From Jaaginema sp046541115 (lineage in GTDB: Bacteria > Cyanobacteriota > Cyanobacteriia > Cyanobacteriales > Spirulinaceae): a stretch of DNA of 13,316 bases. How positions within the stretch are numbered: the first letter of the stretch is position 1; the number at the start of each line of letters is the position of its first letter. Made by a program: the position numbers and the translations under genes. This document shows, in pieces, positions 7,553-13,316 of the stretch. Location of the stretch: assembly GCA_046541115.1 (NCBI GenBank), contig JBKHDX010000133.1:1-13316 (forward strand). The letters run 5' to 3'. Under the pieces are notes generated by a model. It saw only the letters and a list, made by a program, of their open reading frames with translations, had not been told where the DNA came from and ran no database searches.

Positions 7553-8560
7553 ATGTTTGAACAACTTTTCACAACTCAGCCCGAATCAGACCAAATTGTT
7601 CCAACCCTTCGTCCCCGCAAAGGCGTAATTATTGGAGCGGGACAAGTTGGAATGGCTTGTGCTTATTCTCTTTTAATTCAAAACTGTTTGGATGAAATGG
7701 TTTTGCAAGATATCGATGAAAATAAAGTTGAAGGGGAGGTGATGGATTTACGTCACGGTGTACCTTTTGTTGAGCCTACAACGATTAAAGCCGGGACGGT
7801 TGCAGATGCGGGAAAAGATGCTGATATTGTCATTATGACCGCAGGAGCAAAACAAAAACCCGGTGAAACTCGCTTAGATTTAGTCAACCGAAATGTCAAG
7901 ATTTTTAAGCAAGTTATTGGGGATGTTGCGAAGCATTGTCCTCACGCAGTTTTACTGATTGTTAGTAATCCTGTAGACATTATGACTTATGTTTCTTTAA
8001 AGTTATCGGGGTTTGAGCGATCGCGGGTTATAGGATCGGGAACTGTTCTCGATACAGCCCGCTTTCGTTACATTTTAGGCGAAAAAATTGGTCTAGCTTC
8101 CCGCAGTATTCATGCTTATATTATCGGGGAACATGGGGATAGTGAAGTTGCGGCTTGGAGTAAGGTAAATATTGCCGGAATGAGCTTAGGGAATTATGTC
8201 GAAAATATCGAATCAACTGACACTTCAGAAGTGTTTAGTCAGATTAGTCAAGAAGTTAGAAATGCGGCTTACGAAATTATTAATCGTAAAGGCTATACTT
8301 CTTATGCTATTGGTTTGGGGGTTACAGATATTGTCCAAGCCATGTTACGCGACCAATCCCGAATTTTAACAGTTAGTAGTTACATCGATGATTTGTATGG
8401 TATCAAAGATGTTTGTTTGAGTTTGCCTACCGTGGTAAATCGTCAAGGTGCAAGTCGTATTGTCAAGCTAACTTTGAGCAATATCGAAGAAGATAAACTC
8501 AGACATTCTGCTAAAGTTTTACACGAAGTTATCGATTCTTTAAACTTAGATCAGTATTGA
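7553..8560 (+). CDS. ldh: L-lactate dehydrogenase
   Basis: This 335-residue NAD-dependent 2-hydroxyacid dehydrogenase reduces pyruvate to L-lactate. The NAD motif is GAGQVG (28-33). The specificity loop reads AGAKQKPGETR: Gln101 at the discriminating position indicates lactate rather than malate dehydrogenase (which has Arg), and Arg107 is the loop arginine. Asp167 and Arg170 in DTARFR and His194 in GEHGDSE form the catalytic set. Thr249 sits in the substrate pocket. Arg172 and His187 match the fructose-1,6-bisphosphate site of allosteric bacterial LDHs, so activation by FBP is likely but inferred. The N-terminus carries about 20 extra residues before the Rossmann fold. The ATG has only a weak AAGG close upstream. 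The gene is divergent from the pyruvate-oxidase-like gene and ends at a strong hairpin, so it is probably monocistronic. It would regenerate NAD+ in dark fermentation. Confidence 0.95.
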   Translation: MFEQLFTTQPESDQIVPTLRPRKGVIIGAGQVGMACAYSLLIQNCLDEMVLQDIDENKVEGEVMDLRHGVPFVEPTTIKAGTVADAGKDADIVIMTAGAKQKPGETRLDLVNRNVKIFKQVIGDVAKHCPHAVLLIVSNPVDIMTYVSLKLSGFERSRVIGSGTVLDTARFRYILGEKIGLASRSIHAYIIGEHGDSEVAAWSKVNIAGMSLGNYVENIESTDTSEVFSQISQEVRNAAYEIINRKGYTSYAIGLGVTDIVQAMLRDQSRILTVSSYIDDLYGIKDVCLSLPTVVNRQGASRIVKLTLSNIEEDKLRHSAKVLHEVIDSLNLDQY

Positions 8561-8605
8561 ACAACTCGCGAATTAAAATTTCTCACGACAAATTTTCTGA
8601 CTTGA

Positions 8606-8637
8606 AATGGGGGGATTTAGTTTCAAATCCCCCCATT
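8606..8637 (+). terminator. Perfect 13-bp hairpin terminating ldh
   Basis: AATGGGGGGATTT (8606-8618) pairs perfectly with AAATCCCCCCATT (8625-8637) around the six-base loop AGTTTC. The G6/C6 core is very stable and is followed by CATTGTTTT. It lies 45 bp past the ldh stop codon. The symmetry means it could also act on the other strand, or be a copy of a dispersed palindromic repeat. Confidence 0.75.
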
Positions 8638-8704
8638 CATTGTTTTAAAAAGATTGAGGAAATATTGCACTTTAGTATTGAAGCGATCGCGCAATTTAAG
8701 ATAA

Positions 8705-8752
8705 AACTTAAGTTGTCTCAGTCTGAGTTTAATTCGTCTAAACTGAAAGACT
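8705..8752 (+). promoter_or_regulatory. Nested inverted repeats upstream of the radical SAM gene
   Basis: Three symmetric elements crowd into 48 bp ending about 35 bp before the GTG start. They are the palindrome AACTTAAGTT (8705-8714), CTCAG-T-CTGAG (8717-8727), and AGTTTA-N7-TAAACT (8726-8744). The last is enclosed by AGTCT (8720-8724) and AGACT (8748-8752). They could be an operator or a 5' leader fold; AT-rich chance symmetry is not excluded. Confidence 0.3.
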
Positions 8753-8786
8753 AGGGATCAACTCAAAAACGAATGGAGGGATTGTC

Positions 8787-11399
8787 GTGGCTGTTGCCAT
8801 TGAACAACTATTAACGCCAGAAATTAGCCGTCCGGCTCGATATTTAGGCAATGAGATGGGATCGGTGCATAAAGCGTGGGATAGCGCCACGGTGCGCTGG
8901 GTACTGACCTATCCGGAAGTGTACGAAGTGGGCGCGTCGAACTTGGGGCATATTATTCTCTACAATGTCATTAACGCCCAACCCCGGCAACTGTGCGATC
9001 GCGCCTACTTACCAGCCCCCGATTTAGCGCAGAAGTTACGGGAAACGAAAACGCCCCTTTGGGCCTTAGAAGCCCGGAAATCGCTCGTAGACTTTGATAT
9101 TTTAGGCTTTAGCCTCAGCTACGAACTCGGCGCAACCAATATCTTAGAAATGCTCGACTTAGCGGGGATTCCCCTCACTTGGAAAGAGCGCGAAAACACC
9201 GACTTCCCCCTCATTTTTGCCGGGGGACAAACCGCCACCTCCAACCCCGAACCCTTCGCGGATTTCTTCGATTTCGTCGCATTGGGGGATGGCGAGGAAT
9301 TATTACCCGAAATTGGTTTAATTGTCGAAGAAGGCAAAAAAGCCGGATTGTCTCGCGCAGCCTTACTTCTCGACCTCGCACAAGTCCCTGGGGTGTATGT
9401 CCCGCGTTTCTACGACATGGCCGAAGATGGGTCAATTCACCCCAATCATCCCGATGTCCCAGAACGCATTTTACGGCGCGTAGCCGCCCCAATGCCGGAA
9501 TATTCGATCGGCCTCGTTCCCTTCGTTGAAACCGTCCACGATCGCCTTACAGTGGAGATTAGGCGCGGTTGTACGCGGGGGTGTCGTTTCTGTCAACCGG
9601 GAATGCTGACTCGTCCGGCGCGGGATGTCGAACCGGAAAAGGTCATTGATGCCATTACCAAAGGAATGCGGGAAACGGGTTATAACGAATTTTCCCTGTT
9701 GTCTCTGAGTTGTTCGGATTATCTCGCTTTACCTGCCGTGGGGATGGAAATTAAAAACCGCCTCAAGGATGAAAATGTCTCCCTTTCCCTTCCCAGTCAA
9801 CGGGTAGACCGTTTTGACGAGAATATCGCCGCAATTGTCGGGGGAATGCGCCCTACAGGGTTAACTTTTGCCCCAGAAGCCGGGACGCAGCGAATGCGGG
9901 ATGTGATTAATAAGGGTTTGACCAACGAAGAACTGTTGCGGGGGATTAAAACTGCCGTCGAACAGGGTTGGGATAAGGTCAAGCTGTACTTTATGATCGG
10001 CTTACCCGGTGAAACCGATGTGGATGTGTTGGGAATTGCGGAAACCCTGCGCTGGTTGCGTCGCGAATGTGCGACTCAAGGACGCAAGCGGTTAGATTTC
10101 AATGTCACCATTTCTAACTTTACCCCCAAGCCTCACACGCCGTTTCAGTGGCATTCCGTGTCTACGGCGGAGTTTTTACGCAAACAAGAGTTACTGCGGG
10201 CAGAATTAAAGCGCGTAAAGGGCGTTAAGGCGAATTTTACCGATATTCGCATCTCTGCAATGGAAGACTTTATCGGACGGGGCGATCGCCGTTTAGCCCC
10301 CGTTGTCCGTCGCGCTTGGGAATTAGGCGCAGGAATGGACGCTTGGTGGGAAAGCTTGGATCGGGCGTTTGAGGCTTGGGAAAGCGCGATCGCTCAATCC
10401 GGTTTAGGCTGGAAATACCGCCAAATCGAGGAGGGAGAATGGAATGTCATGGACTCCCAAAACGAACGTTTGGACTCGAAACGCAAACGCCCCCAATATT
10501 CCTGGGATGACCGTCTCAACGCCCGTTTACCCTGGGATCGTATTGACACAGGGATTGATAAAAATTGGCTCAAAGGGGATTTACAAAAGGCGTTAGAAGC
10601 CACCATTGTTCCCGATTGTGCTTTTGAAGGTTGTTCGCAATGCGGTATTTGCGGCACAGATTTCGGCCATAATATTGTGGTTGAACCGCCCCCGATTCCG
10701 GCGTTTGACGGGCATTTTCAACCCAATCAAACCCGCGTCCAACGATTGCGCGTCCGCATGGGTAAGTTAGGGGAATTGCGCCTCACGGGGCATTTGGATT
10801 TGGTACGCTTGTTAGAGCGAGTGGTGCGTCGTGCGGCGTTACCGATTTCCTTTAGTGGGGGTTATCATCCCATGCCGAAAATCGCGATCGCCAATGCCTT
10901 ATCTTTAGGGATGACTAGCAGTGGTGAAATTGTCGATTTTGAACTGGCTGAACGCCTAGAAATTGAGGAGTTTCGCCGTCAACTCGCAGAAAAGTTACCC
11001 CCAGATTTGCCAATTTACGACGTAGAAGAAGTTGACCTAAAAGCCCCATCAGCCAATAAATTATTACGGCAAGCTGAGTATATTATCGATGTCTCAACTG
11101 AAGATAATGCAGCTTGGTCAGATTGGATCGAAAAGGTTAATTCGAGTGTCGAAATCCTCTGGGAGAAAAGGACTAAATCTGGGAAACTGCGTCAAATTAA
11201 TCTGCGCGATCGCCTCCACGATCTCAGCATAATCGAAACGAACGGCAACACCGCCAAAATCCGTTTTAACGGCAGTTGTACTAACGATGGCAGTATTCTC
11301 AAACCCGAACATTTCATTATGATGTTAGAGCAAGTTTCGGGTCAAAATATTGAGTTACTCCACGCCCATCGCCAACAACTCATCTTAGCCGAATCCTAA
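8787..11399 (+). CDS. B12-binding-type radical SAM protein fused to a DUF2344 domain (TIGR03960/TIGR03936 family)
   Basis: This 870-residue protein has three parts. Residues about 1-240 form a cobalamin-binding-like N-terminal region with GFSLSYELGATNIL and IFAGGQTATSNPEP. A radical SAM core follows with Cys262-x3-Cys266-x2-Cys269 (GCTRGCRFC) and later SLPSQRVD, TFAPEAGTQRMR and YFMIGLPGETD. A second cysteine set C611-x4-C616-x2-C619-x2-C622 (CAFEGCSQCGIC) may hold another cluster. From about residue 650 the DUF2344 domain begins (RVQRLRVRMGKLGELRLTGH and SGGYHPMPKIA). In many bacteria these two halves are separate genes. The reaction is unknown; a tie to RNA metabolism is often suspected because relatives lie beside RNase E/G, which is family knowledge not visible here. 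The GTG start is supported by GGAGG (8775-8779) with 7-nt spacing. Confidence 0.92.
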   Translation: MAVAIEQLLTPEISRPARYLGNEMGSVHKAWDSATVRWVLTYPEVYEVGASNLGHIILYNVINAQPRQLCDRAYLPAPDLAQKLRETKTPLWALEARKSLVDFDILGFSLSYELGATNILEMLDLAGIPLTWKERENTDFPLIFAGGQTATSNPEPFADFFDFVALGDGEELLPEIGLIVEEGKKAGLSRAALLLDLAQVPGVYVPRFYDMAEDGSIHPNHPDVPERILRRVAAPMPEYSIGLVPFVETVHDRLTVEIRRGCTRGCRFCQPGMLTRPARDVEPEKVIDAITKGMRETGYNEFSLLSLSCSDYLALPAVGMEIKNRLKDENVSLSLPSQRVDRFDENIAAIVGGMRPTGLTFAPEAGTQRMRDVINKGLTNEELLRGIKTAVEQGWDKVKLYFMIGLPGETDVDVLGIAETLRWLRRECATQGRKRLDFNVTISNFTPKPHTPFQWHSVSTAEFLRKQELLRAELKRVKGVKANFTDIRISAMEDFIGRGDRRLAPVVRRAWELGAGMDAWWESLDRAFEAWESAIAQSGLGWKYRQIEEGEWNVMDSQNERLDSKRKRPQYSWDDRLNARLPWDRIDTGIDKNWLKGDLQKALEATIVPDCAFEGCSQCGICGTDFGHNIVVEPPPIPAFDGHFQPNQTRVQRLRVRMGKLGELRLTGHLDLVRLLERVVRRAALPISFSGGYHPMPKIAIANALSLGMTSSGEIVDFELAERLEIEEFRRQLAEKLPPDLPIYDVEEVDLKAPSANKLLRQAEYIIDVSTEDNAAWSDWIEKVNSSVEILWEKRTKSGKLRQINLRDRLHDLSIIETNGNTAKIRFNGSCTNDGSILKPEHFIMMLEQVSGQNIELLHAHRQQLILAES

Positions 11400-11424
11400 C
11401 GTTTGTAGTAATTAGTGAAACTTC

Positions 11425-11488
11425 AGAACCCCGGTTTCTTACCTGCTTACACAGTAAAGTTGTAATTTTAGCTAGAAACCGGGGTTCT
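11425..11488. repeat. Long inverted repeat with perfect 15-bp arms
   Basis: AGAACCCCGGTTTCT (11425-11439) and AGAAACCGGGGTTCT (11474-11488) are perfect inverse complements separated by 34 bp. The sequence is the type of GAAACCGGG-containing palindrome dispersed in many copies in cyanobacterial genomes. It begins 25 bp after the radical SAM stop and may work as its terminator; an ATTTTTTG run follows at 11501-11508. It marks the boundary between the conserved gene and the accessory patch to its right. Confidence 0.8.
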
Positions 11489-11529
11489 TAAACTATGGTT
11501 ATTTTTTGTACTCTAAAAATTGCATTCTG

Positions 11530-12435
11530 ATGACTATTCCCGATTATCAAAGCATTATGCTTCCCTTGCTGGAATTAGCAGGCGATCGCAACGAGCATTC
11601 ACTCCGCGAAGCGATAGAAACCCTTGCCGATGAATTTAAACTGACTACCTCAGAAAGAAAAGAATTATTACCCAGTGGTCAACAAGCAATTTTTGATAAT
11701 CGCGTCGGTTGGGCGCGAACTTACTTAAAAAAAGCAGGTTTACTAGAAACAACACGACGGGGTTACTTCCGCATTAATGAACGTGGTTTAAATGTTTTAC
11801 AAAACAAACCTCCAAAAATCAATAGTAAATTTTTAGAACAATTCGACGAATATTTAGAATTTAGAACTAAACGCAATAGTCCCAAACAAGAATTGACTCA
11901 AGAAGAACATCCTTTAGAAACACCCGAAGAATCCTTAGAAGCCGCTTATCAAAAATTACGCGAAGATTTAGCCGCAGAATTATTACAAACTATTTTGCAA
12001 TGTTCTCCAACCTTTTTTGAACGTTTAGTCGTTGATTTATTAATAAAAATGGGATACGGTGGTTCGAGAAAAGAAGCCGGACAAGCCCTCGGAAAATCGA
12101 GAGATGGTGGCATAGATGGTATTATCAAAGAAGATAAATTAGGACTGGATATTATTTATATTCAAGCCAAGCGTTGGGAAGGAACAGTGGGTCGTCCAGA
12201 AATCCAAAAATTCGCTGGTGCATTGCAAGGAAATCGAGCTAAAAAAGGCATTTTTTTGACAACATCAGGTTTTAGTAAAGAAGCCACAGAGTATGTCAAA
12301 TACATCGACAGTAAAATAATTTTAATTGATGGCGATCGCCTGTCAGAATATATGATTGACTATAACGTTGGCGCTTCTCCCATTGCGTCTTATGAAGTCA
12401 AACGAATTGATGTTGATTACTTTCTCGAAGAATAG
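11530..12435 (+). CDS. Mrr-family (type IV-like) restriction endonuclease
   Basis: This 301-residue protein has the two-domain Mrr layout. An N-terminal winged-helix Mrr_N-like region (about 1-95) includes RVGWARTYLKKAGLLETTRRGYFRINERG. A charged linker (about 100-150) follows. The Mrr_cat nuclease domain (about 155-280) has FFERLVVDLL with Glu164, RDGGIDGII with Asp196, and IYIQAKRW with the Q-x-K variant of the PD-(D/E)xK motif (Gln212, Lys214). VGRPEIQKFAGALQG and GIFLTTSGFSKEA are also typical. Mrr enzymes cut DNA carrying foreign methylation, so this is probably a stand-alone defence nuclease. No methylase is adjacent, consistent with type IV. I chose the ATG at 11530; the frame also opens at a TTG at 11506, and neither has a clear ribosome site. 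It converges on xisI with a 19-bp gap containing a HIP1 site. Confidence 0.9.
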   Translation: MTIPDYQSIMLPLLELAGDRNEHSLREAIETLADEFKLTTSERKELLPSGQQAIFDNRVGWARTYLKKAGLLETTRRGYFRINERGLNVLQNKPPKINSKFLEQFDEYLEFRTKRNSPKQELTQEEHPLETPEESLEAAYQKLREDLAAELLQTILQCSPTFFERLVVDLLIKMGYGGSRKEAGQALGKSRDGGIDGIIKEDKLGLDIIYIQAKRWEGTVGRPEIQKFAGALQGNRAKKGIFLTTSGFSKEATEYVKYIDSKIILIDGDRLSEYMIDYNVGASPIASYEVKRIDVDYFLEE

Positions 12436-12454
12436 ACGCGATCGCATTCCCACT

Positions 12455-12796
12455 TCACACTACAGCAAACTCCGTCAACTTCCGCGTCTCTGGGTCGTGA
12501 AACGCCAACACAATATCGCTTTTAGACAGTCCCTCTCTCAATAACTCCGTCGCAATTCCTTCCTCCGTCCAGTCTTCCTCAATATAAATCTTCTCATTCT
12601 TGATGCGAATGTGAACTTGAATATTTCTGATTTTCTCCTTTCCTTCCCAACCCAAAAACAGCCAAAGATATTGGTCGTGGGTTTCATCAAAAACCAAACA
12701 ACTTTCTTGCTTCAGGTTAGATGAACCCGACACCCATTCGTGATACTCGGTTAGTATTTTCTCGATCGCTTGACGATACTGCTCTAGTTTATCCAT
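12455..12796 (-). CDS. xisI: XisI-family protein
   Basis: This protein is 113 residues, the usual length for XisI. Recognisable features are the N-terminal MDKLEQYRQAIEKIL helix, the aromatic YLWLFLGWEG (43-52), a VHIRIKNEKIYIEEDWTEEGI stretch (61-81), and the C-terminal DIVLAFHDPETRKLTEFAVV. XisI was named as an excision-controlling factor of the Anabaena fdxN element. It is now found widely in cyanobacteria, nearly always just after xisH, often without any excision element. The gene has a strong GAGGAG site (12805-12810 on the + strand as CTCCTC) 8 nt upstream, and its start overlaps the xisH reading frame by 13 bp, so the pair was translationally coupled. The ORF appears intact. Its partner xisH is truncated, so XisI may lack its usual function here. 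Confidence 0.9.
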   Translation of the reverse strand: MDKLEQYRQAIEKILTEYHEWVSGSSNLKQESCLVFDETHDQYLWLFLGWEGKEKIRNIQVHIRIKNEKIYIEEDWTEEGIATELLREGLSKSDIVLAFHDPETRKLTEFAVV

Positions 12797-13023
12797 TCTA
12801 CAATCTCCTCTTTTTCCATATCAACAGAAATTAAAAGCAGTTGGTTGATTTTCGATACTTCTTGAATTGAACTTCTTTTGAAAAACTTTCGATAAACTGT
12901 ATCCTTAACTGCTAGATAAATTTGATATTCTGGTTCAGTTAAATTAATGAGATTACGGTATAAAATGTATTGACCCAAAGCGATTTCAAAATCCCGCATT
13001 TTATTTCTGCCCGTAAAGCTACT
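12784..13023 (-). pseudogene. xisH: XisH, N-terminal half missing
   Basis: The surviving C-terminal part reads SFTGRNKMRDFEIALGQYIL, continues to the VEWIN end, and matches XisH from just after its nuclease-like E-x-K region. XisH proteins usually have about 135-140 residues. Here recognisable homology starts at about position 13020, so roughly the first half is gone, including the acidic residues and the E-I-K segment of the predicted PD-(D/E)xK site. Upstream of 13020 the frame turns into an unrelated sequence (ILLLFGN) that is the antisense of a toxin-gene remnant. An internal ATG at 12999 could still yield a 71-residue product that retains the xisI overlap. Loss of the catalytic end makes an active XisH unlikely. 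The family assignment rests on recognition of the conserved C-terminal half. Confidence 0.8.
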
Positions 13024-13062
13024 GTTACCGAACAACAAAAGTATCAAGTCAGGAAGTTATGA
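13003..13062 (+). pseudogene. BrnT-like toxin gene, 3' remnant only
   Basis: In the frame ending at TGA 13060-13062 the bases read ISARKATVTEQQKYQVRKL and then stop. ISARKAT followed by a charged helix with Glu and Tyr is the characteristic C-terminus of BrnT-family toxins. Leftwards the same frame runs antisense through xisH without any BrnT-like sequence and reaches a stop at 12961-12963. Only about 19 codons of the toxin therefore remain. The stop overlaps the antitoxin ATG as ATGA, exactly as expected for a brnT-brnA operon. No start codon or catalytic part is left, so no toxin is made. The short length limits certainty. Confidence 0.65.
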
Positions 13063-13259
13063 AACCAGAGTACAATTTTTCCAACGCCGAACAAGGAAAG
13101 TTTTATCATCCTGATGCGACTTTCCAATATCCCATTTATCTCGAACCTGATGTTTATCAATTCGTAAGCCAAATTGCCGTAGAAAAAAATATTGATGTTC
13201 AGATTTTAGTCAATGAATGGTTGAGAAATAGTATCAAGGAGATTCAAAGCATAGAGTAG
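13059..13259 (+). CDS. CopG/BrnA-like antitoxin, orphaned
   Basis: This 66-residue protein has a ribbon-helix-helix-like pattern. A short N-terminal segment EYNFSNAEQGKFYHPDATF is followed by the strand YPIYLEPDV, then two helices (VYQFVSQIAVEKN and VQILVNEWLRNSIKEI). Small cyanobacterial proteins of this type follow BrnT-like or related toxins and act as antitoxins and operon autorepressors. The ATG overlaps the stop codon of the toxin remnant, with an AGGA site 4-5 nt upstream. The toxin is destroyed, so this antitoxin stands alone, and the operon promoter was probably lost as well. Its own frame is intact. The convergent xisI fragment starts 22 bp beyond its stop. The exact antitoxin family is less certain than the general class. 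Confidence 0.75.
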   Translation: MKPEYNFSNAEQGKFYHPDATFQYPIYLEPDVYQFVSQIAVEKNIDVQILVNEWLRNSIKEIQSIE

Positions 13260-13281
13260 AGACAAAGAAAACCTCTATATT

Positions 13282-13316
13282 TCAAACTACTGCAAACTCC
13301 GTCAACTTCCGCGTCT
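13282..13316 (-). CDS. xisI: Second xisI copy, 3' end only (cut by window edge)
   Basis: On the minus strand the last bases encode T-R-K-L-T-E-F-A-V-V and a TGA stop at 13282-13284, identical in protein to the C-terminus of the complete XisI at 12455. At the DNA level 13281-13316 matches 12454-12489 in 34 of 36 positions, and the match includes the stop codon. The rest of the gene lies beyond the window. A second xisHI pair is therefore likely to the right. Confidence 0.85.
   Translation of the reverse strand, partial: TRKLTEFAVV

Noticed and set aside
8557..8754. 65-codon open frame after ldh beginning with TTG
   Set aside because: It overlaps the ldh stop, has no ribosome site, runs straight through the 13-bp terminator palindrome, and its composition is not protein-like.
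9119..9529. Open frames on both strands inside the radical SAM gene
   Set aside because: They are frame shadows of a long, well-supported coding sequence; no ribosome sites and arginine/proline-rich nonsense translations.
11506..11529. Earlier TTG start for the Mrr gene
   Set aside because: It adds eight residues without family similarity, and the ATG at 11530 gives the usual Mrr_N start; no ribosome site favours the TTG.
12454..13316. An active fdxN-type excision element based on the xis genes
   Set aside because: No recombinase (XisF-like) or recombination site is visible, xisH is broken, and xisHI pairs are common outside such elements.

Overview
The window is chromosomal DNA from a cyanobacterium. 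GCGATCGC (HIP1) octamers are scattered through it (for example 668-675, 2176-2183, 4264-4271, 7300-7307, 12438-12445). A heptanucleotide tandem repeat of a cyanobacterial style lies at the left edge. The gene content is typical of the phylum: ArsM/ArsS arsenosugar genes, a fused B12-type radical SAM/DUF2344 protein, and XisH/XisI proteins. I cannot name the genus.

Left part (1-3432), minus strand: an arsenic detoxification operon, read arsM, arsS, then a TVP38/TMEM64-type membrane protein. ArsM methylates arsenite and ArsS is the radical SAM enzyme of arsenosugar synthesis. The membrane protein follows 26 bp after arsS. A good intrinsic-terminator hairpin lies between arsM and arsS, so the downstream genes may be expressed at a lower or conditional level.

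Middle part (3433-8754): a small two-helix membrane protein, then an NDH-2-like flavoprotein and a pyruvate-oxidase-like ThDP enzyme on the minus strand. An L-lactate dehydrogenase is transcribed divergently across a 623-bp control region. Together they form a pyruvate/NADH cluster: lactate fermentation on one side, and ThDP-dependent pyruvate use plus flavin-linked redox on the other. A perfect hairpin terminates ldh.

Right part (8787-13316): a large conserved radical SAM protein, a long inverted repeat, then a gene-poor accessory patch. The patch holds an Mrr-type restriction endonuclease and a convergent xisI. Upstream of xisI is an xisH that has lost its N-terminal half. The xisH break falls on the tail of a truncated BrnT-like toxin gene on the opposite strand, whose last bases overlap an intact CopG/BrnA-like antitoxin gene. 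The window ends inside the 3' end of a second xisI that matches the first at 34 of 36 bases.

I see no CRISPR array, rRNA, tRNA or transposase. The most notable observation is the xisH::brnT fusion junction between the two xisI copies.
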